Assembly: GCA_965233625.1 (NCBI GenBank)
Contig: OZ247499.1
Location: forward strand, 1,426,001-1,490,000
DNA from: G965233625 sp965233625
GTDB lineage: Bacteria > Planctomycetota > Planctomycetia > Pirellulales > Pirellulaceae
DNA: 64,000 nt
Direction: 5' to 3'
The position numbers were made by a program, and so were the translations under genes. The notes under the pieces are model-generated. The model was not told the DNA's origin. It saw only the letters and a program-made list of their open reading frames with translations, and made no database searches. Below, piece after piece: positions 1 through 9,544 of the stretch (position 1 is the stretch's first letter; each line of letters begins with the position of its first letter).

Positions 1-945
1 CATGGGACTGGGTTTAGCTATACCGGCATGAACGGGCAGACGTTGAAGGGCGACCGGACGCGGAAGCGGATTGAGTCGCTGGTTATTCCGCCTGCGTGGG
101 AAGACGTCTGGATCTGCCCGTCTGCTGATGGGCACATACAGGCGCGCGGACGGGATGAAGCTGGTCGTCTTCAGTACATTTACCACCCTGACTGGCAGAC
201 GGTCAGCTCGGCCAAGAAGTTCGACCGCATGGCGTTGTTCGCAGAAGTGCTGCCCAGGCTGCGCCGGCGCATCCGCAAAGATCTGAACCGCGATGGATTG
301 CCTCGAGAGCGGGTGCTGGCCGCCATCGTCCGGCTACTAGACAAGGCGCACCTGCGAATTGGTAACGAGGCGTCGGAAGAAGCACGAGGCGCGACCACGC
401 TGATCCCTGATGATGTGACGATTAGTGACATACACGTGTCACTTGAGTTTCCCGGCAAAAGCGGACAGCTGCGGGAAGTCGACTTTTCTGACAAAAAGCT
501 CGCAGCCATTATCAGTGAATGCGAAGAAGTCGATGGACAATACCTTTTCAGTTATCAAAGTGAAGAAGGCAAGGTCAGCCCGATTACTTCAACCATTGTT
601 AACAAGTACCTGCAGGAAGTCTCAGGCGAGCATATCTCGGCAAAGGATTTCCGCACGTGGGCGGGTAGCACTACGGCGCTGGCGGTGCTTGCTAAAGTGA
701 GCGGCTATGATGAAACGAAAGGCCGGCAAACGGCTGCCCGTGACGCCGTGAAACAGGCTTCTAAAACGCTGGGGAACACGGTGGCGGTGTGTCGCGAGAG
801 TTATGTGCATCCTGCAATCCTTGCCGCTGCCGGGTCTGGCGAATTGTGGAAGATGCTCGCCAAACTAGATCTTGAGAAAGTGGCGGAGCTAACGCAGGAC
901 GAGATCCGCTTTAAAGAACTGTTGCCCCACCTTGATTTCAGTTAA
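1..945 (+). CDS. DNA topoisomerase IB (5' end outside window)
   Basis: Type IB topoisomerase, which relaxes supercoils by nicking one strand through a 3'-phosphotyrosyl bond. The frame is open from base 1, and the residues before the first internal ATG (position 28), HGTGFSYTG, match the family's usual motif ahead of this point, so the gene starts upstream and ATG 28 is not the start. Visible signatures are IPPAWEDVWIC, GHIQARGRDEAGR and YHPDW in the N-terminal part, RIGNE in the middle, DFRTWAGS in the catalytic domain, and a C-terminal CRESYVHP whose Tyr is the expected nucleophile. The short length fits the bacterial and poxvirus-like class. It is followed by gdhA on the same strand after 92 bases; no functional link is implied. 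Confidence 0.93.
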   Translation, partial: HGTGFSYTGMNGQTLKGDRTRKRIESLVIPPAWEDVWICPSADGHIQARGRDEAGRLQYIYHPDWQTVSSAKKFDRMALFAEVLPRLRRRIRKDLNRDGLPRERVLAAIVRLLDKAHLRIGNEASEEARGATTLIPDDVTISDIHVSLEFPGKSGQLREVDFSDKKLAAIISECEEVDGQYLFSYQSEEGKVSPITSTIVNKYLQEVSGEHISAKDFRTWAGSTTALAVLAKVSGYDETKGRQTAARDAVKQASKTLGNTVAVCRESYVHPAILAAAGSGELWKMLAKLDLEKVAELTQDEIRFKELLPHLDFS

Positions 946-1037
946 ACAGCCCGTGATGCGCATCTTCACGTCGTAGATTCGTGGAGTTGCTGTAACTAGC
1001 CGGACATACAACGAAGCATATAAGAGGTAAAAGACGA

Positions 1038-2378
1038 ATGAAAGAGATCGATTGCTTCATGAACGGTCTGAAAAAACGGAACCCCCACGAGACGGAGTTC
1101 CATCAGGCTGTGGAAGAAGTTGTTGAATCCGTGATGCCCTGGTATCTGAACCACGATGCTTATAAGCAAGCCCAGATCCTGGAAAGAATCACTGAGCCAG
1201 ATCGCATTGTCACCTTCCGCGTGTCCTGGGAAACAGACAAGGGCGAGATACGTGCGAACCGTGGCTGGCGGGTGCAGTTCAATCACGCTATTGGGCCTTA
1301 TAAGGGTGGGCTGCGGTTTGATCCGACGGTCAATCAGAGCATCTTGAAGTTCCTTGGCTTTGAACAGATCTTTAAGAACAGCCTGACGGGGCTGCCGATG
1401 GGCGGAGCCAAAGGCGGTTCAAATTTCAATCCGAAGGGAAAAAGCGACCGGGAGGTGATGCGATTCTGCCATTCGATGATGACGGAACTGCACCGCCACA
1501 TTGGCGAAGATGTAGATGTACCGGCAGGTGACATTGGTGTTGGCGCCCGTGAGATCAGCTATCTGTTTGGCCAGTATATGCGGCTCGAAAACCGTTGGAC
1601 CGGCGTGATGACGGGAAAGAGTCAGACCTACGGAGGAAGTGAAGTACGCACCGAGGCAACCGGTTATGGCTGCGTCTATTTCTGCGAAAACATGCTCCAC
1701 CGCGACGACGAAGAATTGGAAGGAAAGACTGTCACGATTAGTGGTAGCGGCAATGTTGCCAGATACGCCGCTGAGAAGGCCATCCAGAACGGCGCGAAAG
1801 TAGTCTCTCTTAGCGACTCTGACGGCGCCATCGAATGTAAGGATGGCCTGTCGCAGGAACACATCGAATTCGCCCATGAGTTGAAGGAAGAAAAACGCGG
1901 TCGCGTGTCTGAAATGGCGGATAAGTTCGACGGCATCAAGTTCCACAAGGACGCGACACCTTGGCAGCTTAAGTGCGACATCGCGATGCCCTGTGCCACG
2001 CAGAACGAACTCGACGCCGATGCAGCGCAGCAGTTAATCGACAACGGCGTCAGGTATGTCTGCGAGGGCGCCAACATGCCAACCACCGCAGACGCGGCGC
2101 ATCTGTTCCGCAACAACGACGTGATTCATGCACCTGGCAAAGCGTCCAACGCGGGCGGTGTCGCCGTCAGTGGCCTGGAACAGAGCCAGAACGCCATGCG
2201 ATTATCCTGGTCACGCGAAAAAGTGGACGAGCGTTTGCAGCAGATTATGAAAGAGATTCATCAACGCTGCGTCGAGTTCGCGGACCAAGGCGATGACAAA
2301 TTCAGCTACGTAGATGGCGCCAACATTGCAGGTTTCAAGAAGGTGGCCGACGCCTTCCTGAGTTACGGCGTGGTTTAA
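1038..2378 (+). CDS. gdhA: NADP-type glutamate dehydrogenase
   Basis: Catalyses reductive amination of 2-oxoglutarate with ammonia to glutamate; cytosolic hexamer in the family. The 446 residues are nearly the length of the E. coli enzyme (447). Visible motifs: GPYKGGLRF (substrate-binding Lys), LPMGGAKGG (catalytic Lys loop), PAGDIGVGAREI (catalytic Asp) and a Rossmann loop GSGNVARY in the C-terminal nucleotide domain. An AGAGG stretch about 11 bases upstream supports the ATG at 1038; the next Met is seven codons later. The gene converges with the radical SAM gene 17 bases downstream, and no terminator hairpin is visible between them. Length and sequence style point to NADP specificity, but the cofactor is inferred, not seen. 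Confidence 0.95.
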   Translation: MKEIDCFMNGLKKRNPHETEFHQAVEEVVESVMPWYLNHDAYKQAQILERITEPDRIVTFRVSWETDKGEIRANRGWRVQFNHAIGPYKGGLRFDPTVNQSILKFLGFEQIFKNSLTGLPMGGAKGGSNFNPKGKSDREVMRFCHSMMTELHRHIGEDVDVPAGDIGVGAREISYLFGQYMRLENRWTGVMTGKSQTYGGSEVRTEATGYGCVYFCENMLHRDDEELEGKTVTISGSGNVARYAAEKAIQNGAKVVSLSDSDGAIECKDGLSQEHIEFAHELKEEKRGRVSEMADKFDGIKFHKDATPWQLKCDIAMPCATQNELDADAAQQLIDNGVRYVCEGANMPTTADAAHLFRNNDVIHAPGKASNAGGVAVSGLEQSQNAMRLSWSREKVDERLQQIMKEIHQRCVEFADQGDDKFSYVDGANIAGFKKVADAFLSYGVV

Positions 2379-2395
2379 CGCCACGTTCGCACTGC

Positions 2396-3991
2396 TTAGA
2401 TCAACGTTGTGGCGACGTGAGCGTCCGTCACGTTCATCTCCTGCGACATGCGGTAGTGATGATAGTGGACGGCGCACTTGATGGCGTAGGAAAACAACGC
2501 TGCCGGATTGCGATTGTGGCGGTAGTAGTTTTTCATCCGTTTGCGATATTCGTCGCGGAGCGACTTGTCTGGAATGCTGCGCGTCAGGCGCAAATAGATA
2601 TAGGCGAAGCGGACGAAGTTTTTGGTCTTACCCAGCCAGCCCGTCAGACGATACTTCCGCCAGTGTTTGTCGCGGGCGGCGCCGAAGTGAAATTTGTCCT
2701 GAATGTATAGCTGGTCAACGCGTTTGAAATACGTTTCGGGATCGTACAGATCTTTCATGATCTGCACATAACCACTCAACAGTTCTTCGCGCGACATTGA
2801 GGCCGGAATCACATTGGTGCCATAATCAGGCTCGTCACGCTGGTCGAGTCGTCCTTCGTCGCGCAGACGATCGTAAAGCGGCGTTTTCGGAATCGCGTGC
2901 AGCATGCCCAGCATCACATGGGCTATCCGCGACTGAGCAAGAAAATCGCGCTGACGATCGAAGACCGAGGCGTCGTCGCTGTCGAACCCGACGATCATGC
3001 CGCACCAAACGTCTATTCCGGCGTCTTGCACGCGATGGATCTTCTCAAGAATGGTGCCGCCCCGGCGTACGTTCTGGAACTTCCGGGTTTCCTTCAACGC
3101 GGCTTCATCGGGACTTTCAATCCCAATGAACACGCTGACAAAATTAGCCTGCACCATGAGTTCCATGATCTCTGGCTCATCGGCCAGATCGAGCGATGCC
3201 TCGGTGAAGAACGTCAGCGGGTAGCCGTTTTCTTCCTGCCACCTGGCGATACTTCTTAGCAGCGATTTGATCTCCCGCTTATTGCCGATCAGGTTGTCAT
3301 CCACCACAAACACGGTGTCCAACCCTTCACGCCGGCAGGAGTCGAGCTCCCTGATGATCTGCTCTGCCGTTTTCAGACGAGGGCGGCGGCCGAAGATCAC
3401 GATGATGTCGCAGAACTCGCACTGGAACGGGCATCCGCGGGAAAACTGGAGGCTGCCGAACATGTACCGGCTAGACTTCATCAAGTCATTGCGCGGCGTT
3501 GGCGCCTTGGTCATGTCGGTCGGATCTTTTTGCTCGTAGCGATACTGGTGTTCGCCACGTGTCCATTCCGCCAGAAACTGCGGCCAGGTTTCTTCCGCTT
3601 CGCCAATGAAGATCACGTCAGCAAGCGTTTCGAAGTAGCCTTCTTCAACCGTCACCCACGGTCCGCCCACGGCGACAAACACGTCGCGGCCTTTCAGCTC
3701 TTGCAGAATTTCGCGCATGCGGAAACGCTGCACGCTCATGCCCGTCACACCAACAATGTCGAAGGTCGCCAGATAATCGAAATCCAGTGTCTCGACATTT
3801 TCGTCAAACAGTTCCACCTCATGCTCAGCAGGTGTCAGCGCGGCGAGCAATGGAAGGCATGCGGTGGGCAGCGTCGCGCGTTTGCCAAAATAGGGCAGTG
3901 CGTGCTGAAGTCCCCAGTAAGAAATCGTGAACTGGGGGTTGATGATTGCGATACGCGCCAACGGATCGTCCCTGCTTGAGAAGATTGACAT
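2396..3991 (-). CDS. B12-binding radical SAM protein (DUF4070 type)
   Basis: Radical S-adenosylmethionine enzyme with an N-terminal cobalamin-binding-like domain (about residues 10-145), a radical SAM core and a C-terminal region of the DUF4070 type. The [4Fe-4S] ligands are Cys187, Cys191 and Cys194 in CPFQCEFC. Other family marks are VDDNLIGNK, FFTEASLDLAD, GIESPDEAALKETRK and AIPKTPLYDRL. This architecture is shared with hopanoid C-2 methylase HpnP and many uncharacterised enzymes, so a methyl transfer to an unactivated carbon is possible. No hopanoid gene is seen nearby and I do not assign HpnP. It converges with gdhA and is divergent from nothing close; the next gene (4101) lies upstream on the same strand. 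Confidence 0.88.
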   Translation of the reverse strand: MSIFSSRDDPLARIAIINPQFTISYWGLQHALPYFGKRATLPTACLPLLAALTPAEHEVELFDENVETLDFDYLATFDIVGVTGMSVQRFRMREILQELKGRDVFVAVGGPWVTVEEGYFETLADVIFIGEAEETWPQFLAEWTRGEHQYRYEQKDPTDMTKAPTPRNDLMKSSRYMFGSLQFSRGCPFQCEFCDIIVIFGRRPRLKTAEQIIRELDSCRREGLDTVFVVDDNLIGNKREIKSLLRSIARWQEENGYPLTFFTEASLDLADEPEIMELMVQANFVSVFIGIESPDEAALKETRKFQNVRRGGTILEKIHRVQDAGIDVWCGMIVGFDSDDASVFDRQRDFLAQSRIAHVMLGMLHAIPKTPLYDRLRDEGRLDQRDEPDYGTNVIPASMSREELLSGYVQIMKDLYDPETYFKRVDQLYIQDKFHFGAARDKHWRKYRLTGWLGKTKNFVRFAYIYLRLTRSIPDKSLRDEYRKRMKNYYRHNRNPAALFSYAIKCAVHYHHYRMSQEMNVTDAHVATTLI

Positions 3992-4100
3992 CCTGCCTTG
4001 CGGGCCGCTTCGACTGCATACGCTTGGGATGCAGATAATGGTAGCCCGCTTTGGATATCTTCGAGCGCAGACAGTCTGCCGTCAAGCTTCTTAGGCGCTA

Positions 4101-4553
4101 TCAGCCCGCATCTTCTTCGTGGCGGCGGTGACGCCAACGGCGATGACGGCGCCATTCGCGACGGCTCTTCATCGCTTCGTATTCCTGCTGACGCGCGGCG
4201 CGTTTGGCTTTCATGTCAGCCACGTATTTCTGCTGGCTGGCTTCAATCATGAAAGCCATATCCGCGGTCTTCAGATGTCCGCCCTCCAGGTGCACGCTAA
4301 GCAACTGTTCGTACCGCTCTTCGTCAAATTGAGATTCGACGGGCGACTCGTCTTCCCACATCGCGCGGCTGCGTTCCACGGAACTGAGCGGCGGGGAGAT
4401 AAGTTGGGATCCATACGAAGTTTGACCCGCCAACTGATCGAGATGGCCAGTAACCGATTTGATTATCGCCGATGCATAGCCTGTTGCGTGCAACCCCCAG
4501 GCAAGGCAGGCAATAAGGAGCACAGGCAGCAGCTTGTAAGACAGACGTTGCAT
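4101..4553 (-). CDS. small exported protein with a basic His/Arg C-terminus
   Basis: No family recognised; 150 residues. Residues about 5-25 form a hydrophobic segment (LLPVLLIACLAWGLHA) that looks like a signal peptide or anchor. The middle is acidic and helical (FDEERYEQLLSVHLEGGHLK) and the last 35 residues are very rich in Arg, Lys and His, with RRHRRWRHRRHEED near the end, suggesting nucleic-acid, polyanion or metal binding. An upstream GTG at 4589 is in frame, but GAGGGAG about ten bases before the ATG at 4553 and the position of the hydrophobic segment favour the shorter start. A hypothetical protein with a real translation signal. Confidence 0.6.
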   Translation of the reverse strand: MQRLSYKLLPVLLIACLAWGLHATGYASAIIKSVTGHLDQLAGQTSYGSQLISPPLSSVERSRAMWEDESPVESQFDEERYEQLLSVHLEGGHLKTADMAFMIEASQQKYVADMKAKRAARQQEYEAMKSRREWRRHRRWRHRRHEEDAG

Positions 4554-4762
4554 CGGGCTTTCACTCCCTCTAAGCGCACACTTCAACACAGATTGGTGAG
4601 TTACGGAGAGGGTGCAATCGGCAGGTGGTTAAGGATAAACCCTGATTGCAGCAGCGGGTTGGTTGTCGTTCCCTTTCCATTTCATGTAACCACACCTCCA
4701 GAGCATAGTTGCGGAAAGCCTCAAGAAAACAACCACAATTTATAGCAACGCCGCGGAATACC

Positions 4763-5845
4763 TTAGAAGAGTTGCATCTGACCGTTGTTTTCCTCAGGTG
4801 GCTGAAACTGCGAGAAGTCTAGCTGCGGCAGCTTGCGTGGCAAACGATGCTTCTGGGCGAAGACTTTGAAGAGGGCGCCAATCTGCCTGGCGATTTCGCC
4901 ATCGCCCCGCATACGCTTTCCGAATTCGCCGCTGCTCAGTTCACCACTACGGGTTTCCCTGATGCGTCCTTCGATCATCTCTCGCTTTTCAGGATGCGTC
5001 CGCTGCAACCATTCGCGGAACACGGGCTCTACGGTCAATGGCAGCCGCAACAGAATGTAGTTGGCCGCCCCGGCGCCAACGGCAGCAGCTTGCTCAAGGA
5101 TGGCAGGAATCTCAGAATCATTCAGCCCAGCAATCACGGGGGCAACCACGACGCCGACTGGAACACCGGCGGCAGCCAGTTGCTCTACGGCACGCAGCCG
5201 CGCGGCGGGAACGCTGGTGCGTGGCTCCATCTTTCGAGTGAGTTGCTGATCCAGCGAATTGATCGAAAGATGCACATGCACCAGGTTCCGCCCCGCCATC
5301 GACGCCAGCAGATCTAAATCGCGGACCACCAGCGCGTTCTTTGTCACAATGGTCACCGGCTGCCGGCAATCCATCGCGACTTGCAGGCACTGCCGTGTGA
5401 GTTCGAATTTCCGCTCCGCCGGCTGGTAGCAATCGGTCACGCCCGAAAACGCAATCACCTGCGGCCGCCACGACTTCTTGCGCAGAAACGCCTTAAACAA
5501 CTCCGCCGCACGCGGCTTAACCATCACCTTGGTCTCAAAGTCCAGACCCGCATTCAGCCCCAGATATTCATGCGTGTTCCGCGCGTAACAGTAAGAGCAA
5601 CCGTGAACGCAGCCGCGATACGGATTGATGGAGAAGTTGAAGCCGATATCCGGGCTGCTGTTCTGAGAGACGATGGATTGCGAGTCATCTACGAAGTATT
5701 GCGTGGCAATCTTCTGCTCTTCACCCGCCAGCACATCCGCGTCTTCCAACTGTTCAAAGTCGTCTTCGAGGTGGATCTGCTCAAAGCGGTTGGCGGGATG
5801 AAGCGCCGCGCCTCTGCCGGTTGCCCGTTGTCTTGGGTGTTGCAT
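4763..5845 (-). CDS. PA0069-family radical SAM protein
   Basis: Radical SAM enzyme resembling the PA0069/Rv2578c family, related in fold to spore photoproduct lyase but of unproven reaction. The iron-sulfur ligands are Cys79, Cys83 and Cys86 in CVHGCSYC, followed by YARNTHEYLGLNAG and DFETKVMVKP, which are typical of this family. Other segments are SGVTDCYQPAERKFELTR and VVAPVIAGLNDSEIP. Length (360) is normal for the group. The N-terminal 50 residues are variable and charged. It is the middle gene of a minus-strand series; 81 bases separate it from the beta-helix gene upstream. Confidence 0.88.
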   Translation of the reverse strand: MQHPRQRATGRGAALHPANRFEQIHLEDDFEQLEDADVLAGEEQKIATQYFVDDSQSIVSQNSSPDIGFNFSINPYRGCVHGCSYCYARNTHEYLGLNAGLDFETKVMVKPRAAELFKAFLRKKSWRPQVIAFSGVTDCYQPAERKFELTRQCLQVAMDCRQPVTIVTKNALVVRDLDLLASMAGRNLVHVHLSINSLDQQLTRKMEPRTSVPAARLRAVEQLAAAGVPVGVVVAPVIAGLNDSEIPAILEQAAAVGAGAANYILLRLPLTVEPVFREWLQRTHPEKREMIEGRIRETRSGELSSGEFGKRMRGDGEIARQIGALFKVFAQKHRLPRKLPQLDFSQFQPPEENNGQMQLF

Positions 5846-5926
5846 GGGTGGATCTACAAAGTCACTAATCTCTGCTCACCCTCATTAGAGAGGAGAGACG
5901 GCGATCCGCCCAGGCAACGTCTGATT

Positions 5927-7510
5927 TTACTCGTCCGCTGCTGGCGACTCTGCTGACTTCAGTTTGTTATCCGCAACCACGCCTGCCGGGCCTTGAACGG
6001 TGACAACTTTTGCCTTCGCATCTTTTGAGATCGCGACGTTGCCGGTTGCATGCGCTGGCTGCGAACCATCTTCGAGGACGATGGCCGTTGTGCGGAACTG
6101 GCGAATGGTGTTGCCGGTCACCGTCATCACAGACTCCGATGCGTTGACGGCCGAGCGATAGCCGGTGAACGTGTTGCCACGAATGGTCGCTGCTGAACCT
6201 TTCCAGACCCAGATCGCGTTGCCTTGTTTTTCACTGACTGCGGTGAACTTGTTCCCGCTAATATCAGCCGTTCCTTGCACAAGCACTGCGGCCACACCGC
6301 CGCCTTTGATTGTGTTGTTGTGAAGCGACGCGGTCGAACTGTCTTTGATGGCGATGACTGGCGGCATCCCTCCGCTGCGGATCATTTCATTGTTCGAGAT
6401 GGTCGCTGTTGAGCCTGCGATCACGCCGATGGCGACGAGTTTGTTTTCAATGCACTTATTGTTCAGAACCATCGCACTGGCCTGACCGCGTATCCCGATA
6501 CCGGCCGATAAGTTTTCGCGACATTCGTTGCCCACGATCATCGGTTTTGAACCATCGCACCCGATACCGGCCATCTTATTCTTGAAGCACTTGTTTCCTC
6601 GGATGAGTGGCTCGGCGCCGTCGCGATTGCCGATGCCGGCCATTTCGTTTTCGTAGCACTGATTGTTCTCAACCACCGGAGCCGTTCCCTTCATACGGAT
6701 TCCGATCCCCGCGCGGCGGTTTTGATAACAGTGGTTGCCGCGGATCAACGGTCTGGCGCCGTCCCGGCAGCCGATCCCCGCGCGGACATTCATAAAGCAG
6801 GTGTTGCCGTGAACGAACGGGCTTGAATTCCGGCAGCCGATGCCCGCCCGCAAGTTCTCACTGCAAGTGTTGCCACGGACGATTGGCTCCGCCATCTCAG
6901 TAACGCCAATGCCACCGCCCATGTTGCGATAGGAAAAGTTACCGGCGACTAGCGCCGTGAAACGCTGACTTTTGTCGCCCGAAATCACGATGCCGATGTC
7001 GCCGTTGTGATGCACCATGTTGTTGATGATCGTACAGTTCACAGCCTCGGCGCTGACGGCGGGAATGCTACCAGCCGACTGAGCGGCGCCCCGTTCATCG
7101 TCAAGGTTCTCGCCATTTGTGTCGTAGTGTTTCTTCCACGTCACTTCATCGAAGACGCCCACCCTGGTGATCGTAAAACCATCAAGCGTGCTTCCCTCCG
7201 CCATCACAACGCCGGGCTTCGCGGAGTTCTTTCCGCCTCCATCAATTATCGTATCTCCGGCACGCTTCAGCCCGGTCTTGCCCTTCGCATCGTCGCCCGC
7301 ACTCCTAACACGTACGCCCGGCTTGAGTTGTATCCGCTCCTGATAAACGCCCACCTGCACCAGGACAACATCGCCAGGTTTTGCAGCATCAATGCCTGCT
7401 TGAATCGTCTTGTGGTCCTGCGGCACATGCACCGTCTCCGCCAGGGCGTGTGATGCGAAGAGAAAGAGAAAGAGCGCCGACAGAAAGCCGGGAAGATCTA
7501 ATCGCAACAT
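5927..7510 (-). CDS. secreted right-handed parallel beta-helix protein
   Basis: Predicted exported protein of 527 residues. Residues 1-24 are a signal peptide ending SHALA. Residues 25-110 resemble the start of NosD/pectin-lyase-like folds (VPQDHKTIQAGIDAAKPGDVVLVQ, split here by sense, not by residue count). From about residue 165 to 500 there are at least twelve coils of roughly 22-23 residues with a repeated Asn ladder and the phrase AGIG (RAGIGCRN, RAGIGCRD, RAGIGIRM, MAGIGNRD, MAGIGCDG, SAGIGIRG). Such proteins bind or modify polysaccharides or act as scaffolds; no catalytic residues can be assigned. The tail (AAGVVADNKLKSAESPAADE region) is short and acidic. Confidence 0.85.
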   Translation of the reverse strand: MLRLDLPGFLSALFLFLFASHALAETVHVPQDHKTIQAGIDAAKPGDVVLVQVGVYQERIQLKPGVRVRSAGDDAKGKTGLKRAGDTIIDGGGKNSAKPGVVMAEGSTLDGFTITRVGVFDEVTWKKHYDTNGENLDDERGAAQSAGSIPAVSAEAVNCTIINNMVHHNGDIGIVISGDKSQRFTALVAGNFSYRNMGGGIGVTEMAEPIVRGNTCSENLRAGIGCRNSSPFVHGNTCFMNVRAGIGCRDGARPLIRGNHCYQNRRAGIGIRMKGTAPVVENNQCYENEMAGIGNRDGAEPLIRGNKCFKNKMAGIGCDGSKPMIVGNECRENLSAGIGIRGQASAMVLNNKCIENKLVAIGVIAGSTATISNNEMIRSGGMPPVIAIKDSSTASLHNNTIKGGGVAAVLVQGTADISGNKFTAVSEKQGNAIWVWKGSAATIRGNTFTGYRSAVNASESVMTVTGNTIRQFRTTAIVLEDGSQPAHATGNVAISKDAKAKVVTVQGPAGVVADNKLKSAESPAADE

Positions 7511-7666
7511 CGAACATCACCTTGGCAGCGGATGCGTGAATACGGGCAGAGCAACCCAACGCCGAAGTCAGCATGTCCGCGCAAACGCATTCACGCGGAC
7601 GATCTTCTAGCACGCAGGTATTGCCGCAAGGGTTTAGCGTAGCGTTGCAACATGCAACTCGCAAAC

Positions 7667-8551
7667 TTAGCGTGGCGGCATTCTCAGCCGCAGCCCTGCT
7701 GGCACGCGTTCGATGGCGCCGTGAAGAATATCGGCGTTCAGGCGGTAGATCTCTGTCCAGCGGTAACCGGCGCCCAATTCGCGGGTGGCAATGCCGAACA
7801 GGTCTTCACCCGGCTGCACGGTGTACAACCGCTGGATGGTGGTCTCTTCATGCGAAACGCGCTGCACATTGGCGAGCGCCGGCGCTGGTTCTGATGCCGG
7901 CTTGAGCTTACCCGCTGAAGGGCAGTCAGCAGGAAACAGTTCATACAGTGTTTCTTTGGGCGGCGCAATGATGACCGCGCCCGCCTGCAAACGGTCAGGC
8001 TGCGGAAATTGACTGCGATTGTAAGCGTACAACGCCTTGTAGTACGAACCGGCGCCATAGACCCGCGCGGCGATGGTCCAGAAGCTATCGTCCTGCCCGG
8101 CGACAATCCGCTGCGTTACAGGTTGTGGTGCCGGTTGCAGCTTTTCCGTGGGCAAGTCTGCTGCGGGCGGGTAGGAATGCAATGGCTGCGTATGCGATGT
8201 TCGTTGCACTGCCGGTTTCCGCGATCCGGCTGGCGATACATCCGTCGCCGCTTGCGGTTCTATGTAGGCTGGCATCTGACCCGCGTGATCTTCCATCGGC
8301 GGCAGACGCCGTGGCTGTTCTGGCTCCACCTGCATCGGTCGCGGCGTCACTTCCCGTTGCTTGCTGGCGGTAGCTACCGGCGATCCGGACTGCGTCTGCG
8401 CTGGGGCAGCGGCAGTTGCATTCTCTTGAGTGCGTGTCGCCTGAAAGTAACGATAGGTCGCCACAGCGACGAACAACGTGGCCAGAATTCCGAGCACCAG
8501 CACGCCGGTCCTGGTTTCGCGGCTTGACTGTTGGGAAGGTGAATAGGCCAT
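7667..8551 (-). CDS. membrane-anchored protein with two LysM domains
   Basis: Residues about 16-34 form one transmembrane helix (VLVLGILATLFVAVATY), followed by a Pro/Gln/Ala-rich linker to about residue 145. Then come two LysM-type modules: about 147-198 (IVAGQDDSFWTIAARVYG) and about 242-293 (YTVQPGEDLFGIATRELG). LysM domains bind glycan chains with N-acetylglucosamine, so a cell-wall or envelope role is likely. The ATG at 8551 has GGAG nine bases upstream; an ATG at 8566 is a weaker alternative and the longer reading would overlap rsmH. It begins about 30 bases after the rsmH stop and is probably co-transcribed with it, in the place where ftsL usually follows rsmH in other bacteria. Confidence 0.8.
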   Translation of the reverse strand: MAYSPSQQSSRETRTGVLVLGILATLFVAVATYRYFQATRTQENATAAAPAQTQSGSPVATASKQREVTPRPMQVEPEQPRRLPPMEDHAGQMPAYIEPQAATDVSPAGSRKPAVQRTSHTQPLHSYPPAADLPTEKLQPAPQPVTQRIVAGQDDSFWTIAARVYGAGSYYKALYAYNRSQFPQPDRLQAGAVIIAPPKETLYELFPADCPSAGKLKPASEPAPALANVQRVSHEETTIQRLYTVQPGEDLFGIATRELGAGYRWTEIYRLNADILHGAIERVPAGLRLRMPPR

Positions 8552-8582
8552 TGTCAGACGCTCCATCGTCTTGGTCTTATTG

Positions 8583-9464
8583 TCAATTCGCCGTCCGGGC
8601 GGCGACACGCAATTTCGCACTGCGGCTGCGTGGATTCGCTTCCAGTTCGTCGGCGGATGCAAGCACGGGCTTCCGCGTGACCGGTTCTAGCAGCGGATGA
8701 TCGCGAAATGCGTTCTTCACCAGCCGGTCTTCCAGCGAATGAAAACTAATCACCGCCATCCGGCCGCCCACACGCAGCAAATCTGGCAACGATTGCAGCG
8801 CGCGCTCCAGCGCCTGTAATTCACCGTTTACTGCAATTCGCAAAGCCTGAAAAGTCCGGGTTGCCGGATCGATCTTCTGACCGGGCGTTTTCCGCACACA
8901 ACGGCGGACAAGCTGGGCAAGCTGCGGAGCTGTGCGAACCGGCGCCGTCTTACGGGCCTCGACAATCTTACGGGCAATCCGCCGGCTTGCGCGTTCTTCG
9001 CCGTAATTATAGATCAGGTCGGCGATATCCTGTTCCCGCAACCTCTCTAGCAACCGCCAGGCAGGTTCACCGCTGTCCGGGTCAAAGCGCATATCAAGAT
9101 CGCCTTCCGCCTCAAAGCTGAAGCCGCGCGTTGGATCCGCAAGTTGATCGCTGGATAGACCCACGTCCAGCAGAATGCCGTCGACAGCATCGATTTCCAG
9201 CTCTTGCAGAATCTGCGGAATCTCGGTGTAGCTGGCCTGAGCGATTTTGACCGGCAGCCCCTTAAGGTTCTCCGCAGCTGCCTCAACCGCTTGCGGGTCG
9301 CGGTCAACAGAAATCACATCCCCTGCGTCGCCCACGGCTTCGGCAAGTAACCGCGTGTGCCCACCGGCGCCAAGCGTGCCATCCACAAAAACACCGCCTG
9401 TTGCAGGCTGTAGATGTTCCAGAACTTCGCGGGGCAAGACGGCAATATGCTGCGGCGCGTGCAT
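8583..9464 (-). CDS. rsmH: 16S rRNA m4C1402 methyltransferase RsmH (MraW)
   Basis: Methylates N4 of C1402 in 16S rRNA using S-adenosylmethionine. The N-terminus HIAVLPREVLEHL and the SAM loop DGTLGAGGHT (about residues 28-37) are diagnostic. Further conserved segments are GILLDVGLSSDQL, RGFSFEAEGDLDMRFD, YGEERASRRIARKI and ISFHSLEDRLVK. Length of 293 is slightly below the usual 300-315. It lies downstream of mraZ, as in dcw clusters, but with an unusual 400-base structured gap, and no ftsI, mur or ftsZ gene follows; only a LysM protein does. Confidence 0.96.
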   Translation of the reverse strand: MHAPQHIAVLPREVLEHLQPATGGVFVDGTLGAGGHTRLLAEAVGDAGDVISVDRDPQAVEAAAENLKGLPVKIAQASYTEIPQILQELEIDAVDGILLDVGLSSDQLADPTRGFSFEAEGDLDMRFDPDSGEPAWRLLERLREQDIADLIYNYGEERASRRIARKIVEARKTAPVRTAPQLAQLVRRCVRKTPGQKIDPATRTFQALRIAVNGELQALERALQSLPDLLRVGGRMAVISFHSLEDRLVKNAFRDHPLLEPVTRKPVLASADELEANPRSRSAKLRVAARTAN

Positions 9465-9544
9465 CGTACACTGCTTCTGTGGTTCAAAGGGCTGAACGGA
9501 AAAGCTGATTGTACTGCAACGCGGCCTATTACCTTAGGCGCCCG

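Noticed and set aside
2396..3991. Naming the B12 radical SAM protein as hopanoid C-2 methylase HpnP.
   Set aside because: Domain layout is shared by many enzymes and there are no hopanoid genes nearby.
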